The position numbers and the translations under genes are program-made. Shown piece after piece: positions 46,468 to 59,500 of a DNA stretch of 64,000 nt (position 1 is the first letter of the stretch; the number at the start of each line of letters is the position of its first letter). The stretch lies in contig NC_092346.1 in NCBI RefSeq assembly GCF_963676685.1, forward strand, positions 43,459,289 to 43,523,288. Direction: 5' to 3'. Below the pieces are notes generated by a model. The model saw nothing but the letters and a program-made list of their open reading frames with translations, did no database searches and was not told where the DNA came from. The stretch is from Mytilus edulis (Eukaryota > Mollusca > Bivalvia > Mytilida > Mytilidae).

Positions 46468-47336
46468 ATGTATATTTTCGAAGAATTCAATAGCAATGTC
46501 AACCATGATTTTTTAAATGAGAGTATTAAGCAGCTAATGAAAATCAAGGGTGAGAATATGCTATTATTATGGCCAGAAGAGACAGAAGACATTTCGGGAA
46601 AATTCATTAAGAAGATAGGTTTGATAGAGGTCAACAAACTTTTTTCCATGGCTTATTAAATCAACAGATCACCATAAAGATAAAGATAAAGACCCACAGA
46701 CAAAAACAATGCACAAAAAAACAAAACAGATAATTATAGGTTGAGAAAAACTGAACTCAAAAAGACTGTAAGGACGCATTTTAATATCAAATGAGTCATT
46801 TATAATTACTTTTATTCAATTTATTTTGGAAATACTTCTATAAGTTCATAACAATTGTAAATATTGAATATAACAACATACAATGTTTAATCTAATTTTG
46901 GTGTGATGCTTTCAAAATCTCACAATAGTTTTCAATAATTGTATATGCATATATATTTCATTATATGATATTTCATATACTAAGGCATATATTTATAGCA
47001 ATATTAAATCAATGGTTCTTCTACGCTAATGTAGTCAAAGACTTTGATACTCGGTTTTACTTCGATCTCAGACTTACTTGTAAGTCGATCAAGGTAAACT
47101 TTTATAACATTTTCATCCTAAATATAAAAATGTACAAAACATATACCCTTTTTTGAAAATGAAATATCAATTAATGAATTCTTTACTGATTATGATCTAG
47201 ACAAAACAAAAATATTTCGAAAAAATTATACTTGGAATTTCTCGCAATTAGGTAATAATGCAGAATTATATTCAGCATTAAGTATCACAGATATGGACCA
47301 GTTTTATAATAACAAAAAGTATGTTTCATAATAATT
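46468..47336 (+). other. Unidentified short polar open frames
   Basis: Frames 46468-46659 (EEFNSNVNHDFLNESIKQLM, LLLWPEETEDISGKF) and about 47126-47336 (EISINEFFTDYDLDKTKIFR, TWNFSQLGNNAELYS) are polar and look coding-like. No family is recognised and no splice model joins them convincingly. They could be exons of a small plus-strand gene tail-to-tail with gene B, or fragments of an old element. Confidence 0.25.
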
Positions 47337-47353
47337 TATCAACCTATTAACCT

Positions 47354-47596
47354 CTAAATTTTTAAATATGATGATGATTGTCTCTTCTTCCTTATATGAT
47401 AAACAGTGCCACAAACGGCGGCTACCATACATATAACTCCTAATACGGCTCCTGTAATAGTTGCATTGTTCCTCATCGTCGAACCTTTCTCGGCGTTTTC
47501 TGGTTCATTTTCCTGTTTATCATTTTGAATGTTTTCATGCTTATTCAGTTGATTCAGTTTGGGACTGTTCTTTCTGGTATAGAAATAGGGTGCTTG
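47354..47596 (-). CDS. PLB1-like gene B, exon 13 (membrane anchor, stop)
   Basis: Encodes an Asn/Glu/Lys-rich stalk, then the helix [20 protein letters not shown], then VYHIRKKRQ and a short Ser-rich tail, ending at TAG 47356-47354. Confidence 0.9.
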   Translation of the reverse strand, partial: QAPYFYTRKNSPKLNQLNKHENIQNDKQENEPENAEKGSTMRNNATITGAVLGVICMVAAVCGTVYHIRKKRQSSSYLKI

Positions 47597-50500
47597 CTGA
47601 AAAAAATTTAAACGTCTTTTCAAGTAACTTAAATCAATGAATTGACTATAAAGTTATATGTGATGGTTGCCAAGGTTTCGATGTTATCATTACCAAAGAA
47701 GCAAAAAAACAACATTGATATATCCTATTCATTTCAGATAATGTCTTCTGTAAATTTCTTAATTGGTTTACGTCACTTCACATCCAGCATACCAATTTTC
47801 CAAGTTAAGTTATAAAACAAAAATATTATAATTTTAAAGAAATGATCTAAATCTGAATATTAAATACTAACCCATAAACCTAAAAAGTTTCTTGGATAAG
47901 GTTCTCCAATAGTATATATAAGGTAGCATGCATTAATCATAAAATGTTTAACCGTTCTGATGTTCTGAATTCCACAGTAATCTAATGTTTGCTACTTAAT
48001 ATTAAAGATTAAATGCGTATATATTGAATATTGAAAAAGCATCAACAATGTACAGAGATCACTTTTAGGTTTTAGCTTTCCAATCACACATTGTTTTTCA
48101 TAATTTTGATATTCTTCCGTTTTAACATATTCTACTGTTTACGGAATTACTGAGATCATATCAAATACATAATTTGCTGTATTTGATTAAATTTATTCAA
48201 GAAAACAAAGTAAAATACCTCATCTGGACATTCAACAGGTACACCAGGTCTCCACGATATTCTCTTTTGTCCAACTGGTTCAATCTGATTAAGACAAATA
48301 AAAAACGGTTTTAAATGTATATCGTATTTTATTTCTATCTCCAAATAAAGTATTATCTATGTATTTTTGTATTTGATTCTAATCCTTTAAATAAGCCCCA
48401 GGTTTTGGGTGATTTATCATCATGTCTAGTCAAATATATTGCTGGTTTTTTTTTGTGTTGATTGGATAAATCTTAATTTGGATCGCATAACAAAATTATT
48501 AAAATTCACAGAAGATTTTGAAATTTCCCTTACACACCCACATCATTCATGAAATACAAGATGCTAGAAATTCACAAATTCGTCCTTCTTTGCTTTGGTA
48601 TTTTTATTATAATAAAGATCGATTGAAATATTCCTACTTTATACTGGATAAACTACTTCAAAATGTCCTTGAAGAGAAATACCTCTAACCAATGTCATAT
48701 CTCAAGTGATATGTTACGTCAGTGTATGTTAAAAGGATACGGATTTTTCAACAAATATTTGCTCATGAACATAAAACTGCACCAGGGTTATGAGAAAGGA
48801 GAACTGAAATCGAAACATTTTAACTGTCATTGGTTGACGGATACGACTTATGTATATGTGTCAACTCAGAAGCAACATATTTTGCTATTTCATATCTATA
48901 AACAAGAACGGTCCCCTAAGTCTGTAAATTATCCAATTGAACTCAATTTCCAATTATATCATTGTTGTGGTACATTTTGGGGTTCTTACAATTCTTTCAC
49001 GGTTTGTTTTATGTCTGTTTATGTACACAAAATTGATTTTTGAACTTTGAATTACTACTGTTGCCTCTTGTTTATGATAAAAATTAGCAGGAAATAAGAT
49101 GGAATGACATACAATGTACATGAATCAAATGTAATTAATAATGTTTGATTAGACGTCGCTGAAATAATTGCTTTATTTAATATATGTGTCCCGAGTAGTA
49201 TTTCAAATTATATTTTGAAACGATTTAAGCTGACCGAACATTAATATCAGTGTTATCAGATGACCTAGCTCCACATAAGTGTAATATCGGTAGTGTCGTC
49301 TCTATTAAGCATAATTTCATGATCCCTATACAATGTACTGGAGACTTGGTGCTCTTATTTTCTAATCTTAATTCTTAAAACATGCAATTTCTATTGATGA
49401 ATATATATATATAGTATGTTATAATTTGTATTTCTAAGGTTAACAAAATTCTGTATTGTCCTGGTGTCTTTTACGTTTCAATCCTGATTTCAGCAATGAA
49501 CTAATTCTGGTATAGTGTTGTATTATGGAAACGTTAATGTTTTACGTCTTTTAAGTTCTTGTTGGTATTTACAAAAATATTCGCAGAGTTAATTCGAAGA
49601 CGGACGATAAATCATTTGAATTCGTTCATTGCCACTGTCCTCTGATAAGGTCAAGTATGTTGAAATTATTGTTTTACTTAATGGTGTTAAGGTATTATTT
49701 TTTAGTTTTCCAACATTCGCAAACGGAGCATCAAATATATATACATATATTAATTGTATTTATTTCTTCCTTCAAAATTATATATTACCATATTATCCCA
49801 CAACGCATATGCAGCTGCTTCTTGTCCCTTGACACTCAGGTGAAAGCAATCAGGTGAGAAATAACTAAGATCTGTTGAACCATCCTCCTGTACAAGACAA
49901 AGCAAATACAACCAAGTGAATTATTTCGGAAATGTATCCATTAACGTTTGTTCTTTGTTTGCACAATGTTTTCTAAAATTGTTATACGTATATATCTATA
50001 AGTTGATTTTACGCAGTGTGTTTTCGAATACTAAATTTCTTCGAAACGTAATATTTTCTTCATTTGAATTGGGTTTTTACTTCGAAATAGCTTTTATTTT
50101 AAACATTTAATTCGTTTTATATGACTTTCAACTGTTCAGATTTCAGAATTAAATATATCTCAAAGAAGTGTCAAAAACATATTTGCTGTCACTTCTTCAT
50201 TTTTTTGCTGATCAAAAACACTTATAGGTCTTTTTATTTCCACACTTTGACTAGGGAAAAAATGTGAATTTTAGATATTACAGTTAAATTAACTGTTAAC
50301 AAAATTTTGAATTTTTTGAAATAATAAGGCTTTTCTACCTCAGGCATAGATTACCTTAGTTGTATTTGGCAACACTTTTAGAAATTTTGGATCTCAATGC
50401 TCTTCAACTTCGTACTTTATTTGGCTTTTCTCAACTTTTTTGGATTCGAGCGTCACTGATGAGTCTTTTGTAGACGAAACGCGCGTCTGGCGTATATATA

Positions 50501-53500
50501 AAATTTAGTCCTGGTATCTATGATGAGTTTATTGATCGTATAAATATATAAGTACATACTTTTGTTGGTACTTCCGTTTCTGAAAAGAATGGTTGATCGA
50601 CAACAGTGAAATCGTCCCTTGTATCGTATCTCCCAGATGCAACCAAGTCCCTTGTAACTTTTTGATAAGCAGCAACAAAGACCTGAAGTTCCTCCTTCTC
50701 TTTTTCGTCAGGATATGAACCACAGCGACAACCAAAGCTGGAGAAAATATGAATAATTCTTTATATTTTCGGTTGTGAGCTTTTTTAAAAAATAAAGTTT
50801 TCTCTCCAACAATATCCAACTTAGTGTCATCTTTTCATTTTTATAACCGCCATTGCTTATTCTTCAATAGTCAGAACCGTGGGCTTTCATTACAAAACTG
50901 TAAGAAGACTTCTTCGTATATGTAAACATTAAAAAGGGCAATGTTTCTGGTTTTTTTTTATTATTTGGAATCTCATAAATGCATATTTAAAATCCCTTCT
51001 TTTCATTAGAAAACGATTCTTTTTGTACACTAACCATGAAAACGAGGCGATTCTTTGTGTACACTAACCATGAAAACGAGGCGATTCTTTGTGTACACTA
51101 ACCATGAAAACGAGGCGATTCTTTGTGTACACTAACCATGAAAACGAGGCGATTCTTTGTGTACACTAACCATGAAAACGAGGCGATTATTTGTGTACAC
51201 TAACCATGAAAACGAGGCGGAAGATGCCAAAGGAACATTCAAAACTGATAAGTCGAGAGAAACTGCAAAAAGTTTAAACCATGAAACAAAGGAAAGACCA
51301 CGAAGACAAAGAAATTCATAAAACTAAAGATTAAAAAACACGATCCAAAGCAAAAAAACGTTTAATGAAATATTTTATATAACTTACAGCTGGATAGTAT
51401 CGCATACGAATCCCTCACGTAGTGTTGATGCAAATCCTATATTTAGAACTTCTACTAAATTTACAAAAGCTCTCGGAACTTCAGCGTGGAAAATGTCTAA
51501 TGCCTCCCTAATATAGCCAATATAATTTTCTGCTGAGTAAGCCTCCTGGAATATAAAGGTAATGTTGCAAAGGCTTTACCAAACCCCTTTTTTTTGGTAT
51601 ATAATATTGGGTTGGGTTTTTTTTTCTTTAGTATCACACACTTTATTAACCCTTAACCAATATAATCGCTCTAACCGGAGATCTCTGGAATTTTACTGGT
51701 GTCTCAGGATGGTACGAGTAAGATATTGAAAATGCCCTATATTTTTCTTTATAAATATTATATATAATTCTTACCCGACCAGTTAATTATATTTTCATAA
51801 TCAACGTCAGGTTTGTTTAGTCTCAGTTTTTCATTGTTGAAAATTCTAGTACCTGTAATCTTTGACCAATTTTGGGTCATAACACTAAGTGTACCTGCAT
51901 GAAAGTTATTATTGTCCAATTCCCAGTGGTCATGAAAATTGACTGGCAAAAGATAACGGTCACTTGTCGTATTTTTGTGACATTTTTTTCTCTTTTATTT
52001 TTTGAGAAGAGATGGGTCTTTTTTCATCACATATTATTTTTTTTAATATAATCTTTGTCTGTCCCTTTCAGCTGTCATTTGAATGAGTATCATCTCTCTC
52101 TGTGTGGCATTTTCATTTGGTAAATTTGTAAAGAATACAATTACCCTATCTTCACAGAAGTCGCATAAATCGTTGCCACCAATGAATAGAGTTATTACTT
52201 TCCAGTCATTTTGGTAGTCGACACCTTTTTCAGACTTCAATCTGTCTACCAGCATTCTGGCTTGGCCTGGCATATCGCTGAAGATGAACATTTAGAATTG
52301 ATATAGAATTAAGATAAAGTCATGTTGCTCATTCTTTAGTTTTCTATGTTGTTTCTTGTGTACTATTGTATGTCTGTTTGTCTTTTTTATTATTAGCCAT
52401 GGTGTTGTCAGTTCAGTTACGACTTTGGAGTTTGATTGTTCCTCTGGTATCTTTGCCCCCCCCACACTTTTTACAACATACACAAAGCAAGTAGCAGCAT
52501 CCATCAATAGTACCAGCATTTATATTCACAGCATTATACTAAACTTGTTGCTAATAGTCAGTGAAAGATTTGGTAGTCGTTTTTACTCAGAAGTTTTTTC
52601 ACTAAACTTGTTAACAATTCTTTCTAAATTTAATCAATGACTACGGTATATAATGAAACAACTATGAACAGGCAATATTTCAATTGGCTGAAAAAATGCA
52701 CGATTTTATGAAGCAACTTTGAAGAGGAACATGAGTGCACACGCTGAAATGTCTCGCCTTCTATACTAATCATTGATATTATGTTGATAGTCCTAAGTAT
52801 AAAGCTAAGCTTTATTACAACTGTCACATAAACTTAACATTAAGCAAGATAACTTAGCTAAACAAAGACCAATGAACCTTGAAAATGAGGTCAAGGTCAG
52901 ATGAACCATGCCAGGCAGACATGTACAGCTAACAATGCTTCTATACAACATATATAGTTGACCCATTACCCCCCCCCCCCCCCCCCCCCCGAGCCCATTA
53001 CTTACAGTTTAAGAAAAATAGACCGAACACAAAAACTTAACACTGTGCAATGAACCATGAAAATGAGGTCACGGTCAAATAAAACCTGCGCGACTTACAT
53101 AAAGATCATAAAATATTTCCATACACCAAATATAGTTGACCTATGGCATATAGTATTAGATAAGAAGACCAAAACTCAAAAACTTAACTTTGACCAATGA
53201 ACCTAAAAATGAGGTCAAGGTCACATGACATCTGCCCACTAGACATGTACACCTTACAATCATTCCATACAAGAAATATAGTAGACCTATTGCTTATAGT
53301 ATGAGAAAAACAGACCAAAACACAAAAATTTAACTAAAACCACTGAACCATGAAAATGAGGTCAAGGTCAGATGACACCTGCCAGTTGGACATGTACACC
53401 TTACAGTCCTTCCATACACTGAATATACTAGCCCTATTGCTTATAGTATCTGAGATATGGAATTGACCACCAAAACTTAACCTTGTTCACTGATCCATGA

Positions 53501-56500
53501 AATAAGGTCGAGGTCAAGTGAAAACTGTCTGACAGACATGAGGACCTTGCAAGGTACGCACATATCAAATATAGTTATCCTAATACTTATAATAAGAGAG
53601 AATTCAACATTACAAAAAATTTGAACTTTTTTTTCAAGTGGTCACTGAACAATGAAAATGAGGTCAAGGACATTGGACATGTGACTGACGAAAACTTCGT
53701 AACATGAATCATCTATATACAAAGTATGAAGCATCCAGGTCTTCCACCTTCTAAAATATAAAGCTTTTAAGAAGTGAGCTAACGCCACCGCCGCCGGATC
53801 ACTATCCCTATGTCGAGCTTTCTGCAACAAAAGTTGCAGGCTCGACAAAAATAGACCAAAACACAAAAACTTAACCCTGTGCAATGAACCGTGCAATTGA
53901 GGTCATGGTCAAATAAAACCTGCTGGACTGACATATAGATCATAATATATTTCCATACACCAAATATAGTTGACATTTGGCATATAATATTAGATAAAAA
54001 GACCAAAACTTAAAAATTTAACTTTGACCATTGAACCATGAAAATGAGGTCAAGGTCAGATGACATCTGCCTGCTAGATATGTACACCTTACAATCATTC
54101 CATACAACAAATATAGTAGTAGACTTATTGCATAAAGTATGAGAAAAACAGACCAAAACACAAAAACTTAACTATAACCACTGAACCATGAAAATGAGGT
54201 CAAGGTCAGATGACACCTGCCAGTTGGACATGTACACCTTCCAGTCCGTCCGTACAACAAATATACTAGCCCTATTACTTATAGTATCTTAGATATGGAC
54301 TTGACCACCAAAACTTAACCTTGTTCACTGATCCATGAAATAAGGTTGAGGTCAAGTGAAAACTGTCTGACAGACATGAGGACCTTGCAAGGTACGCACA
54401 TACCAAATATAGTTATCCTATTACTTATAATAAGAGAGAATTCAACATAACAAAAATTTTGAACTTTTTTTTCAAGTGGTCACTGAACCATGAAAATGAG
54501 GTCAAGGACATTGGACATATGACTGACAGAAACTTCGTAACATGAGGCATCTATATACAAAGTATGAAGCATCCAGATCTTTCACCTTCTAAAATATAAA
54601 CCTTTCAAGAAGTAAGCTAACGCCGCCGCCGCCGTAGCCGCCGCTGGATCACTATCCCTATGTCGAGCTTTCTGTAACAAAAGTTGCAGGCTCGACAAAA
54701 ATTATTGTTATAAGTAACAAGAGTGCACACGCTGAAATGTCTCGCCTTCTATACTAATCATTGATATTATGTTGATAGTCATAAGTATAAAGCTAAGCTT
54801 TAATACAACTGTCACATAAACTTAACATTAACCAAGATAACTAAACAAAGACCAATGAACCTTGAAAATGAGGTCAAGGTCAAATGAACCATGCCAGGCA
54901 GACATGTACAGCTAACAATGCTTCTATACAACATATATAGTTGACCTATTACTTATAGTTTAAGAAAAATAGACCAAAACACAAAAACTTAACACTGTGC
55001 AATGAACTGTGAAAATGAGGCCAGGGTCAAATAAAACCTGTGCGACTGACATAAAGATCATAAAATATTTCCATACACCAAATATAGATGACCTATGGCA
55101 TATAGTATTAGATAAAAAGACCAAAACTCAAAAACTTAACTTTGACCACTGAACCATGAAAATGAGGTCAAGGTCACATGACATCTGCCCGCTAGATAGG
55201 TACACCTTACAATCATTCCATACAACAAATATAGTAGACCTATTGCATATAGTATGAGAAAAACAGACCAAAACACAAAAATTTAACTATAACCACTGAA
55301 CCATGAAAATGAGGTCAAGGTCAGATGACACCTGCCAGTTGGACATGTACACCTTACAGTCCTTCCATACACCGAATATACTAGCCCTATTGCTTATAGT
55401 ATCTGAGATATGGACTTGACCACCAAAACTTAACCTTGATCACTGATCCATGAAATGAGGTCGAGGTCAAGTGAAAACTGTCTGACAGACATGAGGACCT
55501 TGCAAGGTACGCACATACCAAATATAGTTATCCTATTACTTAAAATAAGAGAGAATTCAACATTACAAAAAATTTGAACTTTTTTTTCAAGTGGTCACTG
55601 AACCATGAAAATGAGGTCAAGGACATTGGACATGTGACTGACGGAAACTTCATAACATGAAGCATCTATATACAAAGTATGAAGCATCCAGGTCTTTCAC
55701 CTTCTGAAATATAAAGCTTTTAAGAAGTTAGCTAACACCGCCGCCGCCGCCGCCGCCGCCGGATCACTATCCCTATGTCGAGCTTTCTGCAACAAAAGTT
55801 GCAGGCTCGACAAAAAATAGAGGAAAAAAATATTGCAAACCTCGCCTTTTTTCCGGGAATGGCAACATTAAGATGTGCATTAGGAAACCAGTATGGACCC
55901 CAACCTGTAGCATATCCTTTCAGATCTGGATTATATCTCTTTATCATATCTAAAAAAAATAAAAAGAATAACGTCATTCTTTTATATAAATGCATATAAC
56001 ATTGACCAAATAAATGTTATGCAGGAAGATTCTCATATTCTATAAGTTCATGATAAAATGTTTTCTTTATCACTATAAAAACTGCAAAGTTTAGGATAAA
56101 ACAATAACACAGAGTAAAAGGTTGTTTATGCAGTATACTATACACTTAAATTTGAAACAAGCAAACAAAAATCGAAACACCACTTGCACATGGGTTTTAC
56201 TGGAACGTACGCATTTAAGACATAAAAAAAAATCTACTATCTGTCCACTATTAGACATAACTTTATTGGTACAAAATATAAAATTTAAAAAAATGCTATA
56301 TCATTCAGATTTTAAGACACTAAACATTAAAGATTGTTAATTGAAAAAAGAAAATACGTAATGCTTACTTGGTAAAGTGATGTATTCTTCAACATTGCCA
56401 TCTCCACCACCACTAAAAATAACAATTTGAGGGTAATAAGAGTGAACGAAACGTTATGCAGAATCTATCTGTTGTGACGCAACGTTAGATATTGCTACTA

Positions 56501-59500
56501 CCACGAAAAATAGCGCTAAGTAAATATTTAACGGGGAAATTTTCTTAAAAATGCTGAAATAAATATTTAAAATTATATATGAAAATAAAGATTGCTTCTT
56601 AAATTTTAGAGAAAGAATAAAAATATGATATTTATAGGCTTCGGTAGACACAGATTAACAGAAAAAAAAACGTTTATTTAGCGGATGTACTTAGGTGAGG
56701 TTTTGAAATTAGTGTCAAATGTTCGGACTCCTTGGTGTTTTCCCATACGATACAATGTAAAATATTTTGCCCCATAACACCCATTTATTTTTTCATATAA
56801 GACTAAATAGCTCATGAAAGGTCATTTACCAAAATTTTAGAAGATTCTTATTTTTTTTTCTTTTGCTTTGAGACCCAAATAATACCAATGCAAATATAAG
56901 GTAAAAGTCCGAGTCAGCCTTTTCCCGCCATATTTTAAATCTCAAATATCTCGAGAAGGAAGTCCATGACCTATCAATTTTTTTAGCTTATCTTTATCCT
57001 TAATTGATGCTCTACCAGCTTATAGTATCCTTTTTAATTTCTTAATTTCTTAATTTTTTCTTAACCTCACCTAAGTACATCCTTAACGTCATTTTTCTGT
57101 TACGCTAAATGGTAGCAATATCTGACGTTGCGTTTGTACGCGCATTATTGTAATGTAGCACAATATTATCACTAAAAATTTTGAAAAATTAAAAATCTGC
57201 GTTCAATTCTTACATAAACAGTCTATATGAATAAGATGAAAATATCTTTAAGGAAAAATCTCATAAATAATATGTATTGTTGATTTGATTTCAATGGATT
57301 AGCAAAATATGTTTCATTTATCGACACTAGCGATAAAAAAATATCCCATAGATCGATTGTTATGATAACCGATATCCCACTCATCGATGGTTACGATAAC
57401 CGATATCCCACTCATCGATGGTTACAATTACCGATATCCCAATTATGGAATGTAACAATAACCGATATCAAATTTATGGAGTGAAATGATACTCGATATC
57501 ACATTAATTGATGGTTAAGATAGTCGATATTTCTGACTATAACACAAGGTATCACATACTCCAAAGTTCTATTCAAAAATAAAAGCAAAACTACCAAACT
57601 TGGATAACGAATTAAATGCCATGGTCTGTATTAGAAATAAAGCTAACATACCTCCATGAAAGACCTCTGTCTTCTCTCAAAACTCCAATTATAGTCCCTG
57701 CTGTAATCCCTGTTCCCGCCTGAAGTATATATTAGACTACATGTATCAACTTTAAGTTCTGTCTAGTTAGCTTCGTACAACTACCCCCCCTACTTAATAA
57801 ATATTGATGAAAATGTCCGTCCGTTATAAATTCTTGAATTGATATATTGTTTCTAAATCAAAATGCAGAAGATATATCATGTTTGACTGAAACAATGTAC
57901 GATACACACATATAAAAACACTTACCGTTATAGAGTCTCCAATAGCACCAATGGCTTTTATATCATATGGTGTCAGCTCATGGACTAAAAAAGAAATCAG
58001 ATATACGTTTTGTCTTATGCCATACTTTTCTGATAAAATAAAGATTAAGTACATATAGTTTAAAAAGTGCGAGCTTTTTTTCAAATATCTTTAAAGTTAA
58101 TAATGACAACATAGATTTTGAAATTAAAGATGAAAAAAAACAAGCAGTCATGTCCACTGAGTTATATGTTTTTCTTAAATATACCAAATAATTGCACCAT
58201 AAATGTCTCTATTTTAGGTTGGAGAATTCGGTGAGGAGTAAGAAAATCAATTTATGTTCTAATTCGCCAGACTTAAACGAACATAAATTATTTATACAAA
58301 AAAAAATCAACACATGTATCAGAAATGAGCTCTCCTTGTGAGGGTAACATACTTTCGAATAATTAATTAGTTGAAGAGTAAGAGTAAAAGAACTCGAAAG
58401 AGGACTTACCAATGGGAAATGTGTGGTGGTTTAATTTGAAAATGTTACACATTGCTCAAAAGAGAATTGTATTTAATAAAAAAAAAAAAAGTTCAACAAC
58501 TACGATGGAGAAGTGAACAACATTAGTTCAAGTGTTGTTCAATTATTTTGAAAATCTATTGTTGTATATGTAAAGGTTTTTTTTTATTAATTGCTGCTTA
58601 GATAAAAAAAAATATGCTCCTGCTCAAATTTTATTGTCGTACATATTTTCGATTTTACAATCCCTATATATAGAAATTGTCGTTTCTGTTCTCGTATTTT
58701 CTCATGTGACATACCGTAACGGCAGACCTAAAAAAAATACACGGAAGCAAGAACTTCCAATGAAGTCATGGTTATATGTATTTCCGTCCGAAATCTAGCT
58801 TACTGGTATATCTAAAACATTTATCTATATCTCTGGAATGCAATCTACTTTCGATAAAGTTTATATTATTTTTATACTAATGGACCTTATCAAATCTATA
58901 AATGTCTGATATATAGTTATAGTTTAATATATTTATGTAGAATTTGATTACAATTAAATGCGTACATTTTGTATGATAACAGTGTACATCTGATAATATT
59001 TCCGTATTTAGCAGTTTGTTAAAAATAAACAGATTTAAGTGATAATTTTCTGTCGATATCATTGCGAAGAATTAGTAGTTTTAATACATATGGATCTGGT
59101 TCTTCTAAAAGAGGGAAGAAAGATACCAGAGGGACATTCAAACCTTTAGATCGAAAATAAACTGACAACACCATGGCTAAAAATGTATCAGACAAACAGA
59201 CAAACAGACAAACAAACAGACAAACAGACAAACAATAGTACACAAGACACAACATAGAAAACTAAAGACAAAGCAACACGAACCCCACCTAAAACTAAGA
59301 ACTTATTGCGTAAACTTGATTACTATTTGTACATTGTACTTCGTCTGGTATTTGAACGACTAACCGGATAAATTTTAATTTTGGCCATGACCTGATCAAA
59401 TATTTGCCTTTTTATCATTTTGGAGTCTATCCAATGTCCTCTTTTAATGGAAATGAAAAAAATCTAAATAAAATGCGGAGCAATCAAATTCTGTGGATGT

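Noticed and set aside
51015-51219. Regular 34-bp repeats as a CRISPR array
   Set aside because: The units are contiguous with no unique spacers, and the genome is eukaryotic.
53642-54006. Overlapping minus-strand frames with Cys-rich ends
   Set aside because: They translate the intron repeat units, and the same frame recurs at 55732-55995 fused to exon 7.
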